64,000 nt of DNA from Brevibacterium sp. CS2 (GTDB lineage: Bacteria; Actinomycetota; Actinomycetes; Actinomycetales; Brevibacteriaceae), in NCBI RefSeq assembly GCF_005280295.1, contig NZ_CP040020.1, forward strand, positions 2,418,001-2,482,000, in the 5' to 3' direction. The notes under the pieces are model-generated. The model saw only the letters and a program-made list of their open reading frames with translations. It was not told the origin of the DNA and did no database searches. Numbering within the stretch: position 1 is the first letter of the stretch; each line of letters opens with the position of its first letter. Of the stretch, positions 8,676 to 18,396 are shown piece after piece. Position numbers and translations under genes: made by a program.

Positions 8676-9811
8676 GCGTCCTCCCTCCGCGCGGAGGCGA
8701 GTGCGGTCTCGAACCGGGTGCGCTCCCCGGGCCGCGCGGGGCGTCCGGCGACGTCCTCGACGAAGGCGGAGAACACCTCGGTGTCGGTGCGGGCGGCCGC
8801 CGTCGCGGCGTCCGGCACTTCCAGTGCGGTGGGCTGGGCGGCGTTGACGTAGCTGAGCCTGATGAGCCCGGGCAGCACGGCGCGCAGCCGCCCGAGCGCC
8901 CCGTCGACGCGCTCGGTGTCGGTGAGCTCGACGGCGACGAGCGCATCCTCGTGCTCCGCCGCGCGGGCGAGGACGTCGGCGAAGGTGCCGCGCACGGTCT
9001 CGATCCGGGAGAACGCCGGGACCGGCACCGCGCTGAGCTCGATCCCGGCGTCGCGGATGTCGAGGAGGACGAGCTGCTTGGGGGTGAGCGCCTCGGTGAA
9101 TGACAGCGGCACGGGGGAGCCGGAGTAGCGCACGGTCGGGGTGATCGACTGCGGGCGGTGGAGGTGGCCGAGCGCGGCGTAGTCCGCACCGGCGAACACC
9201 GCAGCGGGCACCACGCCGACGCCGCCGATCCCGATATCGCGCTCCGATTCGCTGCCGACGGCACCGGACACGAAGGCGTGGGCCATGACGAGCAGCGGCA
9301 CCCCGGGATGGTGGGCCCCCGCGTGCTCCCGGATCCTCTCCATCGCAGCACCGAGCACGGCGGTGTGGGTCCGCTCGACGCCGAACCGGGAATGGACGAG
9401 CGCGGGCTCGAGGTAGGGGATCGCGTACACCACGGCCTCCGGTTCTCCGCCGGCGGGGGAGAGGGGGACCGGCCAGGTGATGTCCGACAGCCGGGTCCGC
9501 AGGTGGAGACCTGCCGTGTCGACGAGCCTTCGACCCATCCCGAGCCGCATGAAGGAGTCGTGGTTGCCGCTGGAGACCACGACCCGGGTGCCGGCGGTGA
9601 GCAGCCGGCCCACCGCGGTGTCGAAGAGCTCGAGGGATTCCTGCGGCGGGATCGCCCGGTCGTAGACGTCGCCGGAGACGAGGATGACGTCGATGCGCTC
9701 GGCTTCGACCGTGTCGACGAGGAAGTCGAGGAACCGGGCGTGGACGTCGTGCTGGTCGACGCCGAAGAACGACCGTCCGAGGTGCCAGTCGGAGGTGTGG
9801 AGGATACGCAT
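8672..9811 (-). CDS. sbcD: Exonuclease subunit SbcD (Mre11-like)
   Basis: A 379-residue metallophosphoesterase nuclease, the partner of SbcC. The two-metal motifs are complete: HTSDWHLG at residues 5-12, VSGDVYDR, SSGNHDS, then AHAFVSG and LGHLHRPQ. The C-terminal part carries the capping domain and SbcC-binding segment. I chose the ATG at 9811 because it places HTSDWH at the usual distance from the N-terminus; the longer frame to 10021 runs into the pyc gene. First gene of a two-gene operon with ATGA coupling. Confidence 0.95.
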   Translation of the reverse strand: MRILHTSDWHLGRSFFGVDQHDVHARFLDFLVDTVEAERIDVILVSGDVYDRAIPPQESLELFDTAVGRLLTAGTRVVVSSGNHDSFMRLGMGRRLVDTAGLHLRTRLSDITWPVPLSPAGGEPEAVVYAIPYLEPALVHSRFGVERTHTAVLGAAMERIREHAGAHHPGVPLLVMAHAFVSGAVGSESERDIGIGGVGVVPAAVFAGADYAALGHLHRPQSITPTVRYSGSPVPLSFTEALTPKQLVLLDIRDAGIELSAVPVPAFSRIETVRGTFADVLARAAEHEDALVAVELTDTERVDGALGRLRAVLPGLIRLSYVNAAQPTALEVPDAATAAARTDTEVFSAFVEDVAGRPARPGERTRFETALASARREDA

Positions 9812-9927
9812 GTGCCCAGGGTATCGGCGGGGGCGGACACGGGGTCCGGCGGCGGGCCGCGCCCCGGACCCGCGGTGGGACGTGGAACGTTTCCGCGCCC
9901 CGCCGGTGACGTGTCCGCGGGCGTCTG

Positions 9928-9933
9928 TAGAGT
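9928..9933 (+). promoter_or_regulatory. -10 box (TAGAGT) of pyc
   Basis: TAGAGT lies 62 bases before the pyc ATG, giving a leader of about 55 bases. The rest of the 184-bp sbcD-pyc gap shows nothing else I can name. Confidence 0.4.
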
Positions 9934-9995
9934 TGTGCCCGTCAAAGGACCCCGCGTCGACCGCCGTCGACACCGAGCTGAAACGAGCAGCACTG

Positions 9996-12900
9996 ATGTT
10001 CTCAAAGGTTCTCGTAGCCAACCGCGGAGAGATCGCGGTTCGCGCTTTCCGCGCCGCCTATGAACTGGGCGCCACCACCGTCGCCGTGTTCCCGTACGAA
10101 GATCGCAACTCGGAGCACCGGCTCAAGGCCGATGAGGCCTACACGATCGGGGAGAAGGGGCACCCGGTCCGCGCGTACCTCGATGTCGAGGAAGTCATCC
10201 GCGTGGCCAAGGAGTGCGGCGCCGACGCCGTGTACCCCGGCTACGGCTTTCTCTCCGAGAACCCCGACCTCGCCCGGGCCTGCGCCGACAACGGCATCGT
10301 CTTCATCGGCCCGAAGGCCGACGTCCTCGAGATGGCCGGCAACAAGGTGCACGCGCTCGAGGCCGCCCGCTCCGCCGGGATCCCCACGCTGGCGTCGACG
10401 CGGCCCTCGGCGGATCTCGACGAGCTCCTCGCGGACGCGGAGTCGATGGACTACCCGCTGTTCGTCAAGGCCGTCGCAGGCGGCGGCGGGCGCGGCATGC
10501 GCCGGGTCGGCAGCAAGTCCGAGCTCGTCGATGCCCTCAAGGCCGCGATGCGCGAGGCCGAGGGCGCCTTCGGCGACCCCACGGTCTTCATCGAGCAGGC
10601 CGTGCAGCGCCCGCGCCACATCGAGGTGCAGATCCTCGCCGACAACGACTCCAACGCGATCCACCTGTTCGAGCGCGACTGCTCGATCCAGCGGCGCCAC
10701 CAGAAGGTCGTCGAGATCGCTCCGGCGCCCCACCTCGATCCGGCGGTCGCCGAGGCCCTGCGCACCGACGCGCTCAAGTTCGCCACCGCGCTCGGCTACC
10801 AGAACGCCGGCACCGTGGAGTTCCTCCTCGAGACCGAAGGGCCCCGGGCCGGCCAGCACGCCTTCATCGAGATGAACCCCCGGATCCAGGTCGAGCACAC
10901 GGTGACCGAGGAGGTCACCGACGTCGACCTCGTGCAGTCCCAGATGCGGATCGCGGCCGGGGAGTCGCTCGCCGACCTCGGGCTCAGCCAGGACAGCATC
11001 ACCGTCAAGGGCGCCGCCCTCCAGTGCCGCATCACCACCGAGGACCCGGCGAACTCGTTCCGTCCGGACACCGGTACCATCACCGCCTACCGGTCCGCCG
11101 GCGGCGCGGGAGTCCGCCTGGACGGCGGCACGGTGTACGCCGCGCCGAGATCTCCGCGCACTTCGACTCGATGCTCGTCAAGTGCACGACCCGCGGCCGC
11201 ACCTTCGAACAGGCCGTCAACCGGGCCCGCCGCGCCCTGGCCGAATTCCGAATCCGCGGTGTGGCGACGAACATCGGGTTCCTCCGCGCCGTGCTCGACG
11301 ACCCGGCGTTCATCCGCGGCGACGTCGCCACGACCTTCATCGAGGAGCGTCCGCACCTGCTCGCCGCGAAGGTCGGTGCCGACCGCGGCTCCAAGCTCCT
11401 CGAGTTCCTCGCCGACGTCACGGTCAACCGCCCGCACGGCGATTCCCCGGTGGCGCTGCTGCCCAAGGACAAGCTGCCCGCCTTCGACATCTCCGGCGAG
11501 GCCCCAGCCGGTCAGCGCCAGCGGCTGCTCGACCTCGGCCCGGCGGCCTTCGCCGCGGACCTGCGGAAGCAGTCCGCCCTCGCCGTGACGGACACCACCT
11601 ACCGCGATGCCCACCAGTCGCTGCTCGCCACCCGCGTGCGCTCGAAGGACCTGCTCGCGGTCGCCCCGTACACCGCCCGGATGACTCCGGAGCTGCTGAG
11701 CCTCGAGTGCTGGGGCGGTGCGACCTACGACGTCGCGCTGCGCTTCCTCGCCGAGGATCCGTGGGAGCGCCTGGCCGCACTGCGCGAGGCGATGCCGAAC
11801 ATCAACCTGCAGATGCTCCTGCGCGGCCGCAACACCGTGGGCTACACCCCGTACCCCACCGCGGTGACCGATGCCTTCGTCGAGGAGGCCGCGCGCACCG
11901 GCGTCGACATCTTCCGGATCTTCGACGCCCTCAACGACGTCGAGCAGATGCGCCCGGCGATCGACGCCGTGCTCGCCACCGGGACCACCGTCGCCGAGGT
12001 CGCGCTGTGCTACACCTCGGACCTCACCGATCCGGCGGAGGAGCTCTACACCCTCGACTACTACCTCCGGCTCGCGGAGAAGATCGTCGAGGCCGGTGCC
12101 CACGTGCTCGCGATCAAGGACATGGCAGGCCTGCTGCGCCCGGCCGCTGCGACCACGCTGGTGACCGCGCTGCGGGAGAACTTCGACCTCCCGGTCCACG
12201 TGCACACCCACGACACCGCCGGAGGTCAGCTCGCCACGCTGCTCGCCGCCTCCGCCGCGGGAGCCGATGCGGTGGACGCCGCGAGCGCCTCGATGGCCGG
12301 CACCACGAGCCAGCCCGCGCTGTCCGCGCTCGTCGCCGCACTCGAGCACACCGACCGGGACACCGGCCTCTCGCTCGCCGCGGTCTCCGACCTCGAGCCG
12401 TACTGGGAGGCCGTGCGCAACGTCTACAAGCCCTTCGAATCCGGTCTGCCCGGCCCCACCGGCCGCGTCTACCGCCACGAGATCCCCGGCGGCCAGCTCT
12501 CGAACCTCCGCCAGCAGGCCGTCGCGCTCGGCCTCGGCGAGAAATTCGAGGAGATCGAGAAGATGTACGAGGCCGCGGACCGGATCCTCGGCCACCTCGT
12601 CAAGGTCACGCCCTCGTCGAAGGTCGTCGGTGACCTCGCCCTGCACCTCGTCGCCGTGGGCGCCGACCCGCAGGAGTTCGCCGAGAACCCGCGCCACTTC
12701 GACATCCCGGACTCCGTCATCGGATTCCTGTCCGGCGACCTCGGTGATCCGCCCGGCGGCTGGCCGGAGCCGTTCCGCTCCAAGGCGCTCGAGGGCCGCA
12801 AGTACACCGCCCCCGCGGAGAGCCTGTCCGACCACGACTCCGACCTGCTCGGGGAGACCGGCCGGGTGCGCCAGGAGACCCTCAACCGGCTCCTGTTCGC

Positions 12901-13396
12901 CGCTCCGTCCAAGGAATTCAACCGGATGCGGGAGACCTACGGCGACCTGTCCGTCCTCGAGACCACCGACTACCTCTACGGTCTTCAGGAGGGCGAGGAG
13001 CACGCCGTCGTCATCGACAAGGGCAAGGCGCTGCTCGTCGGCGTCCAGGCCGTCGGCCCGGCCGACGAGCGCGGCATGCGCACCGTGATGTGCACGCTCA
13101 ACGGCCAGATGCGCCCCGTCTCCGTGCGCGACCGCTCCGTCGACGTCGACGTCGTCACCGCCGAGCGCGCCGACACCTCGGTGCCGGGCCACGTGGCCTG
13201 CCCGTTCGCCGGTGTCGTGACCATGCAGGTCGCGGCCGGGGACAGCGTCAAGGCCGGCGACACCGTCGCGACGATCGAGGCGATGAAGATGGAGGCCGCG
13301 ATCACCGCCCCGATCGTCGGCACCGTCTCCCGTGTCGCGATCGGCGCCGTCCAGCAGCTCGAGGGCGGCGACCTCGTGGCCGTGGTCGATGCCTGA
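9996..13396 (+). pseudogene. pyc: Pyruvate carboxylase, interrupted by a one-base deletion (or sequencing error)
   Basis: This is the ATP- and biotin-dependent enzyme that converts pyruvate to oxaloacetate. The biotin carboxylase domain starts at the ATG 9996 (SKVLVANRGEIA) and reads in frame to about residue 382. At 11139-11145 the expected Tyr-Ala-Gly-Ala-Glu-Ile-Ser becomes Tyr-Ala-Ala-Pro-Arg because one G is missing, and the frame then runs to a stop at 11588. The next frame continues seamlessly from EISAHFDSML through the carboxyltransferase (TDTTYRDAHQS), the PYC/OADA domain and the biotinyl EAMKMEAA near the end. Restored length would be 1133 residues, normal for the family. No other damage is visible, so an assembly error or very recent mutation is likely. 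Confidence 0.92.
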
Positions 13397-13880
13397 GAGG
13401 CCCATCCGTCGCTTCGGCGATCCGGTCCTCAAGACCGTGACCGACCCGGTCACGGTGTTCGACCGGAAGCTCAGGGAGCTCGTTCGCGACCTGCTCGACT
13501 CGACCCGCATGGAGGGGCGGGCAGGCGTGGCGGCCACCCAGATCGGGTCGACCCGCCGTGTCTTCGCCTACCACGTCGAGGGCGAGCTCGGCTACGTCGT
13601 CAATCCGGAGCTCGTCGAGACCGGGGGAGAGAAGCGGGAGATCGGGGAGGGCTGCCTCTCCGTGCCCGGGCTCTGGTACCCCACCCCGCGCTGGGAGACC
13701 GCCGTGGTCCGCGGCGTCGACCAGGACAACCAGCCGGTCGTCGTGCGGGGCGAGGGCCTCATGGCCCAGATGCTCCAGCACGAGGTCGACCACCTCGACG
13801 GACTCGTCTACCTCGACCGGCTGAGCCCGGAGAACCGGCGCGCCGCCCTCAAGGCGGTCCGGGAGTCCGACTGGTTCTGA
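13389..13880 (+). CDS. def: Peptide deformylase
   Basis: A 163-residue metalloenzyme that removes the formyl group from the N-terminal Met of new proteins. All three motifs are present: GVAATQIG (motif 1), EGCLSVPG with the metal-ligand Cys (motif 2) and QHEVDHLDG with the HExxH pair (motif 3). The start ATG at 13389 lies inside the last codons of pyc, an 8-base overlap, so it is probably co-transcribed and coupled with pyc. If the pyc frameshift is real, ribosomes ending at 11588 would not reach this junction and def translation could drop. Confidence 0.93.
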   Translation: MPERPIRRFGDPVLKTVTDPVTVFDRKLRELVRDLLDSTRMEGRAGVAATQIGSTRRVFAYHVEGELGYVVNPELVETGGEKREIGEGCLSVPGLWYPTPRWETAVVRGVDQDNQPVVVRGEGLMAQMLQHEVDHLDGLVYLDRLSPENRRAALKAVRESDWF

Positions 13881-13953
13881 GCCCGCACGATCGGGCCCGG
13901 AGCACCCGAGCCCGTCCGCACTGCAAGCACCGCACATGACTACAGGAGTTGAT

Positions 13954-14814
13954 ATGACAATCGAACGCGCAGGAGTGATCGGCTGCGGCCTCATGGGATC
14001 CGGCATCGCCGAGATCCTCGCCCGCAAGGGCCTCGACGTCGTCGTCCGCGACATCGACGACGCCGCCGTCGAGGCCGGTCGCGCCCGGGTGGAGAAGTCC
14101 TTCGCCAAGGGCGTCGAGCGGGGCAAGATGAGCGCCGAGGACCGCGACGGCGCTCTCGCCCGCCTCCACTTCACCACGGATCTGTCGGCGATGGCCGACC
14201 GGCAGCTCGTCATCGAGGCGGCGAGCGAGAACGAGGGGATCAAGAAGAAGATCTTCGCCGAGCTCGACTCGATCGTCACCGACCCGCAGGCGATCCTCGC
14301 GTCGAACACCTCGTCGATGCCGATCGTGCGGTTCGCCCAGGCGACCTCCCGCCCCGAGCGCGTCATCGGCATGCACTTCTTCAACCCCGCACCGGTGCAG
14401 CCGCTCGTCGAGATCATCTCCTCGCTGCTGACCGACCCGGCGATGGCCGACGAGCTCGACGCCTTCACCACCGAGGTGCTCGGCAAGGTCACCATCCGCT
14501 CCGACGACCGCCCCGGGTTCATCGTCAACGCGCTGCTCATCCCGTTCCTGTTCTCCGCCATCCGCATGCTCGAGGCCGGGCACGCGACGAAGGAGGACAT
14601 CGACACCGGGATGATCAACGGCTGCGCCCACCCGATGGGCCCGATCCGGCTCGCCGACCGGGTGGGCCTGGACACCTGCTTCTACGTCGGACAGAGCATC
14701 TACGAGGAGACCGGGGACCCGGCGAACAAGCCGCCGCTGCTGCTGAGCCGCATGGTCGACGCCGGCCTGCTCGGCGTGAAGTCCGGTCAGGGCTTCTACG
14801 ACGACTACCGCTGA
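13954..14814 (+). CDS. 3-hydroxybutyryl-CoA/3-hydroxyacyl-CoA dehydrogenase
   Basis: A 286-residue NAD-dependent enzyme oxidising (S)-3-hydroxyacyl-CoA to 3-ketoacyl-CoA, in beta-oxidation or butyrate-type metabolism. The N-terminal Rossmann fold has GVIGCGLMGSGIAE (GxGxxG) at residues 7-20. The NTSSMPI and MHFFNPAP segments carry the catalytic region, with the His-Glu pair in HFFNP and the FIVNALL helix. A caggag ribosome site precedes the ATG at 13954. It stands alone downstream of def and ends at a strong terminator. Substrate chain length is not readable from the sequence. Confidence 0.9.
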   Translation: MTIERAGVIGCGLMGSGIAEILARKGLDVVVRDIDDAAVEAGRARVEKSFAKGVERGKMSAEDRDGALARLHFTTDLSAMADRQLVIEAASENEGIKKKIFAELDSIVTDPQAILASNTSSMPIVRFAQATSRPERVIGMHFFNPAPVQPLVEIISSLLTDPAMADELDAFTTEVLGKVTIRSDDRPGFIVNALLIPFLFSAIRMLEAGHATKEDIDTGMINGCAHPMGPIRLADRVGLDTCFYVGQSIYEETGDPANKPPLLLSRMVDAGLLGVKSGQGFYDDYR

Positions 14815-14844
14815 GCCGTCACGGCCGGCCCTCGGCCGGAGACG

Positions 14845-14880
14845 CGAAGGCCCCCACCGGGAACCCGGTGGGGGCCTTCG
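14845..14880. terminator. Terminator between convergent dehydrogenase and aminotransferase genes
   Basis: Perfect 17-base G+C-rich arms (14845-14861 and 14864-14880) around AA, 30 bases past the dehydrogenase stop. It can serve both strands. Confidence 0.85.
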
Positions 14881-14919
14881 CATTCCTGCCGGCGGGTGGG
14901 CGCCCGTGCCGGCGGGATC

Positions 14920-16197
14920 TCAGTCCTGGGCGAGGAGCTTCTCGCAGGCGGCGAGTCGCACGCACACCGCGAGACCCTCGGTGGCGGCGGTGACATCGGC
15001 GAGGCTCGGCATCGTCGGGGCGATCCGGATCACCGCGTCGTCGGGGTCGAGGCCGTAGGGGTGCGTCGCACCCGCCGGGGTGAGCTTGACACCGGCCTCA
15101 CCGGCGAGCTTGACCACCCGGTCGGCGGTTCCGGGGAGCACGGAGAGCGTGATGAAGTAGCCGCCGTCCGGGTCCGTCCATCGCGCCGCCCCGGTGCCGG
15201 CGAGGCCGGCCTCGAGCTTCTCGATGACCGCGGCGAACTTCGGGCCGATGAGCGCGGCGTGCTCGGACATGTGCCGGCGCACCCCGGCGGCATCGCCGAA
15301 GAACCGGGCGTGGCGCAGCTGGTTGATCTTGTCCGGGCCGATCGACGCGGCGCCGAGGTGGCCGGTGAACCAGCCGATGTTCGCCTCCGAGCCACCGTAG
15401 AAGGCGACCCCGGCACCCGGATGGGTGATCTTCGAGGTCGAGGCGAACACCCACACCCGGTCGGGGTGTCCGGCATCCGCGGCGAGACCGAGCACGTCGA
15501 GCATCGGGGCGTGGGGCTCGCGCAGGTGGTGGATGCCGTAGGCGTTGTCCCACAGGAGCTTGAAGTCCGGGGCCGCGGTCGGCATCGCGAGCAGGGCGCG
15601 GGTGCGCTCCTCGCTCATCGAGATGCCGGTCGGGTTCGAGTACATCGGGACGACCCACATGCCCTTGATCGTGGGATCGGTGGCGACGAGCTCCTCGACC
15701 GCGGACAGCACCGGGCCCTCGTCGTCGAGGGGGACGGTGACGAGCTCGAAGCCGAGCGCCTCGGCGAGCGTGAAGTGGCGGTCGTACCCGGGCACGGGGC
15801 AGATGATCCGGCGCGGCTGCCCGACCCACGGCGCGTCGCCGTCGACCGTGCCGGCGAGCAGCGCGAAGCTCAGCGCCTGGTGCATGAGAGTGAGGGAGGA
15901 GTTGCCCTGCGCGAGCAGCTGATCGGCGGGGACGCCGTAGAGCTCGCCGAACATCTCGCGGAGCTCCGGGAGGCCCTCGAGCCCGCCGTAGTTGCGGACG
16001 TCGACGCCGTCGCGGGAGCGGATGTCGTCCCCGGCGACCGCGGTGAGCAGGCCCGCGGACAGGTCGAGCTGGTCGGTGCCGGGCTTGCCGCGGGTGATGT
16101 CGAGGTCGAGCCCGCGGGCGGCGAAGTCGCCGTACGCCTCGGTCGCGGCCGCGAGCTCCTGCTCGAGGTCCGCCTGCGAGAGATCTTCCAGTGCCAT
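14920..16197 (-). CDS. Aspartate aminotransferase, Rv3722c/type Ic family
   Basis: A 425-residue PLP enzyme. The pyridoxal-binding Lys is in STSKITHPGAG near residue 260. Also visible are the GNSSLTLMHQAL segment, PGYDRHF, WVVPMYSNPTGIS and the DNAYGIHHL Asp/Tyr pair. The family transfers amino groups between aspartate or glutamate and their keto acids; the mycobacterial member Rv3722c is the main aspartate aminotransferase. The start at 16197 is preceded by aagggcgg. The longer frame to 16239 has no ribosome site. It is divergent from the EEP gene with 53 bases between starts. Confidence 0.88.
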   Translation of the reverse strand: MALEDLSQADLEQELAAATEAYGDFAARGLDLDITRGKPGTDQLDLSAGLLTAVAGDDIRSRDGVDVRNYGGLEGLPELREMFGELYGVPADQLLAQGNSSLTLMHQALSFALLAGTVDGDAPWVGQPRRIICPVPGYDRHFTLAEALGFELVTVPLDDEGPVLSAVEELVATDPTIKGMWVVPMYSNPTGISMSEERTRALLAMPTAAPDFKLLWDNAYGIHHLREPHAPMLDVLGLAADAGHPDRVWVFASTSKITHPGAGVAFYGGSEANIGWFTGHLGAASIGPDKINQLRHARFFGDAAGVRRHMSEHAALIGPKFAAVIEKLEAGLAGTGAARWTDPDGGYFITLSVLPGTADRVVKLAGEAGVKLTPAGATHPYGLDPDDAVIRIAPTMPSLADVTAATEGLAVCVRLAACEKLLAQD

Positions 16198-16238
16198 GCG
16201 AAGCCGCCCTTCCCGGGGTCGATGAGGCCTTCCGCTCA

Positions 16239-16244
16239 TATCCT
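16239..16244 (+). promoter_or_regulatory. -10 box (TATCCT) for a leaderless start at 16251
   Basis: TATCCT ends 6 bases before the GTG at 16251, and there is no Shine-Dalgarno sequence. Confidence 0.5.
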
Positions 16245-16250
16245 AGTGCG

Positions 16251-17309
16251 GTGACCCCTGACCCCGAGACCCGCCTCCGCCCGGTCCTGCTCGGTGCGCT
16301 GCTCGCCGTCGGGCTCGGCCTCGTCGCCCTGTTCCCCGACGCGCTCGGGCTGCACACCCTCAGCGGCGCGGTGCATCTCAGTGCCCTGCGCGGCCTCGTC
16401 ACGCTCGCCGCGCTCGGGATCCTCCTCGTTGCCGCAGGCGGCCTGCTCTCCCGCCGGTCGCGGCCGTTCCTCACCGGGTTCCTCGGGTTCGGCGCCGTCC
16501 TCGTGCTCGCCAGCGGCGGGATCCTGCTCGGCCGAGGATATTCCGACCCGGGCGTGCCCGCGGCGGAGACCCAGCCGTTCGCCCCGGCGGCCGCCCCTGG
16601 GTCGGCCCCGGGGTCCCGGCTCACCGTGCTCACCGCGAACGTCCTCATCGGCAACGCCGGCTACGAGGATCTGCTCCGGGAAGCGGCCGCCGCGCAGGCC
16701 GACGTCATCGCCCTCCAGGAGACCTCACCGGCCATCGTCGAAGCGGTCCTCGAGCGCACCGGACTGTCAGCGGAGTATGAGGTGGCGGCGGTGTCGATCC
16801 GCTCCGGGGTCGACACCGCGGCGACGATCCTCCTCGTCAACCCGGCGCTCGAGCCGGAGGAGATCGATGGAGGACCGCTGCCCTTCGCCGCGGTCGGTGC
16901 GCGCACGAATGTGGGGGACATCTACGCGGTCCACACCTATGCGCCGATCGACCGCAGTATCCGCCAGTTCAACTGGTGGCGCTCGGTGTCGGAATCAGCG
17001 AAGCTCTGCACGACCGGGGCCGGCACCCTCGTCGTCGGGGACTTCAACGCCACCCCGGACCACCGGACCCTGACCGGACACACCGATTGCACCGATGCGG
17101 CCACCGCACTCGGCATGGGGGCCGTGGGCACCTGGCCGCAGACCGTCGGCGACCGGGAGTGGCCGCGCGGGCTCGGCGCCGCGATCGACCACCAGCTGTT
17201 CGATCCGCAGCGCTTCACCGCACACCGCGGCTGGATCCTCGACATCCCGGGATCGGACCACCGCGGAGTGCTCGTCGAGTACATCGTGGACGCCGCGCGG
17301 GTGCCATGA
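16251..17309 (+). CDS. Endonuclease/exonuclease/phosphatase (EEP) family membrane protein
   Basis: A 352-residue protein. Three hydrophobic helices in the first 105 residues (about 10-28, 38-60, 70-90) anchor it, and the EEP domain follows from residue 125. Catalytic motifs are complete: LTANVLIGN, LQETSP (metal-binding Glu), VVGDFNATPDH and the final GSDHRGVL (Asp-His). Family members cut phosphodiester bonds in nucleic acids, phosphoinositides or sphingomyelin. A membrane-anchored, outward-facing domain suggests a lipid or extracellular nucleic acid substrate; this is inference. The leaderless GTG start fits the -10 spacing. Confidence 0.8.
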   Translation: MTPDPETRLRPVLLGALLAVGLGLVALFPDALGLHTLSGAVHLSALRGLVTLAALGILLVAAGGLLSRRSRPFLTGFLGFGAVLVLASGGILLGRGYSDPGVPAAETQPFAPAAAPGSAPGSRLTVLTANVLIGNAGYEDLLREAAAAQADVIALQETSPAIVEAVLERTGLSAEYEVAAVSIRSGVDTAATILLVNPALEPEEIDGGPLPFAAVGARTNVGDIYAVHTYAPIDRSIRQFNWWRSVSESAKLCTTGAGTLVVGDFNATPDHRTLTGHTDCTDAATALGMGAVGTWPQTVGDREWPRGLGAAIDHQLFDPQRFTAHRGWILDIPGSDHRGVLVEYIVDAARVP

Positions 17310-17310
17310 T
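17305..17310 (+). promoter_or_regulatory. Weak -10 box (CATGAT) for a leaderless start at 17317
   Basis: CATGAT ends 6 bases before the ATG at 17317, and no ribosome site is present. It overlaps the end of the EEP gene. Confidence 0.35.
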
Positions 17311-17316
17311 GGGCAC

Positions 17317-18396
17317 ATGAAACGATACACACCGGACTCGACCCGTTCCCAGATCGATGCCATCATGGCCGGCTTCGGCGTCGACGACGCCACCCGCACC
17401 GTGTGCACCGACGTCATGTTCGCCACCGACCTCTCCGGGGTCGACTCCCACGGCATCTCGATGCTGCCGATCTACCACCGGGAGATCGCCGCCGGCACCA
17501 CCGACCCGGACGCCGTGCCCGAGGTGACCCGCAGCGCCGGGGCCTTCAGCCTCATCGATGGGCACCGGGGGTTCGGCCACACCGCGGCGCACCTCGGCAT
17601 GCGCGAGGCGATCGCGAAGGCCAAGGAGATGGGCATCGGGCTCGGCTCGGTGGGCAACGCCAACCACTTCGGCGCCGCCGGCTACTACGCGCGGATGGCC
17701 GCCGAGGAGGGGCTCATGGGCATGGCCCTGTGCTCGACCCGGGAGGCCCTGCAGACCCCCACCGGCTCCCGCCACCCGCTCATGGGCACGAATCCGCTCG
17801 CCTTCGCCGCCCCCGTCACCGGGGAGGAGCCGATCGTCATCGACATGGCCTCCTCCGTCGTCCCCCTCAACAAGGTCAAGGTCTACGGGCTCAAGGGCGA
17901 GCCGCTGCCCGCGGAGTGGGTCGTCGACGACGCAGGCGAGGTCGAGACCGACGCCGGGGCCGCGTACGCCGGTCTGTGCAGCCACGACGACCGCCACGGC
18001 CTCGTGCCGATCGGCGGGCGCGGCACCCTGTCCGGCGGCCACAAGGGCTACGCGCTGGCCACGATGATCCAGCTCCTGTCCGCCGCGATCCCGGGCGCCG
18101 ACCAGCCCGGCAGCAAGGCCGGGTTCCACGACGTCGGCTACTTCTTCCTCGCGATCGACACCGAGCTCATCAACCCGGGCGTGGCCGCCGACTACGCGAA
18201 GGAGCTGCGCGACACCCTGCGCGGGCTCGAGCCCGTCGACCCGGCGCATCCCGTGCAGGTCGCCGGCGACCCCGAGACCAGGATCCGCGCCGAGCGATCC
18301 GCCCACGGGATCCCGCTGGCCGACACCCTCGTCGGTCAGCTGCAGCACGTGTGCGCCGACACCGGAGCGGAGTTCCTCCTCGCGGAGCAGGTCTGA
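17317..18396 (+). CDS. Ldh family oxidoreductase (malate/L-lactate/ureidoglycolate dehydrogenase type)
   Basis: A 359-residue NAD(P)-dependent dehydrogenase of the non-Rossmann LDH2/MDH2 family. Family features are DLSGVDSHGISMLP near residue 37 with the catalytic His, the VGNANHFGAAGYYARMA segment, the MGTNPLAFAAP loop, DMASSVVPLNKV, and GGHKGYALA near the end. The family oxidises 2-hydroxy acids such as malate, lactate, sulfolactate or ureidoglycolate. Nothing nearby identifies the substrate. Eight bases separate it from the EEP stop, and it is followed directly by a methyltransferase gene. Confidence 0.85.
   Translation: MKRYTPDSTRSQIDAIMAGFGVDDATRTVCTDVMFATDLSGVDSHGISMLPIYHREIAAGTTDPDAVPEVTRSAGAFSLIDGHRGFGHTAAHLGMREAIAKAKEMGIGLGSVGNANHFGAAGYYARMAAEEGLMGMALCSTREALQTPTGSRHPLMGTNPLAFAAPVTGEEPIVIDMASSVVPLNKVKVYGLKGEPLPAEWVVDDAGEVETDAGAAYAGLCSHDDRHGLVPIGGRGTLSGGHKGYALATMIQLLSAAIPGADQPGSKAGFHDVGYFFLAIDTELINPGVAADYAKELRDTLRGLEPVDPAHPVQVAGDPETRIRAERSAHGIPLADTLVGQLQHVCADTGAEFLLAEQV

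Noticed and set aside
10214..13396. Long frame read as an independent gene starting at 10214
   Set aside because: Its first 300 codons are Arg/Pro-rich shadow of pyc; only the part after about 11142 is real, as the continuation of pyruvate carboxylase.
11087..13537. 816-codon minus-strand frame opposite pyc
   Set aside because: Composition (Gly/Arg/His/Asp-rich with no motifs) is that of an antisense shadow in high-GC DNA.
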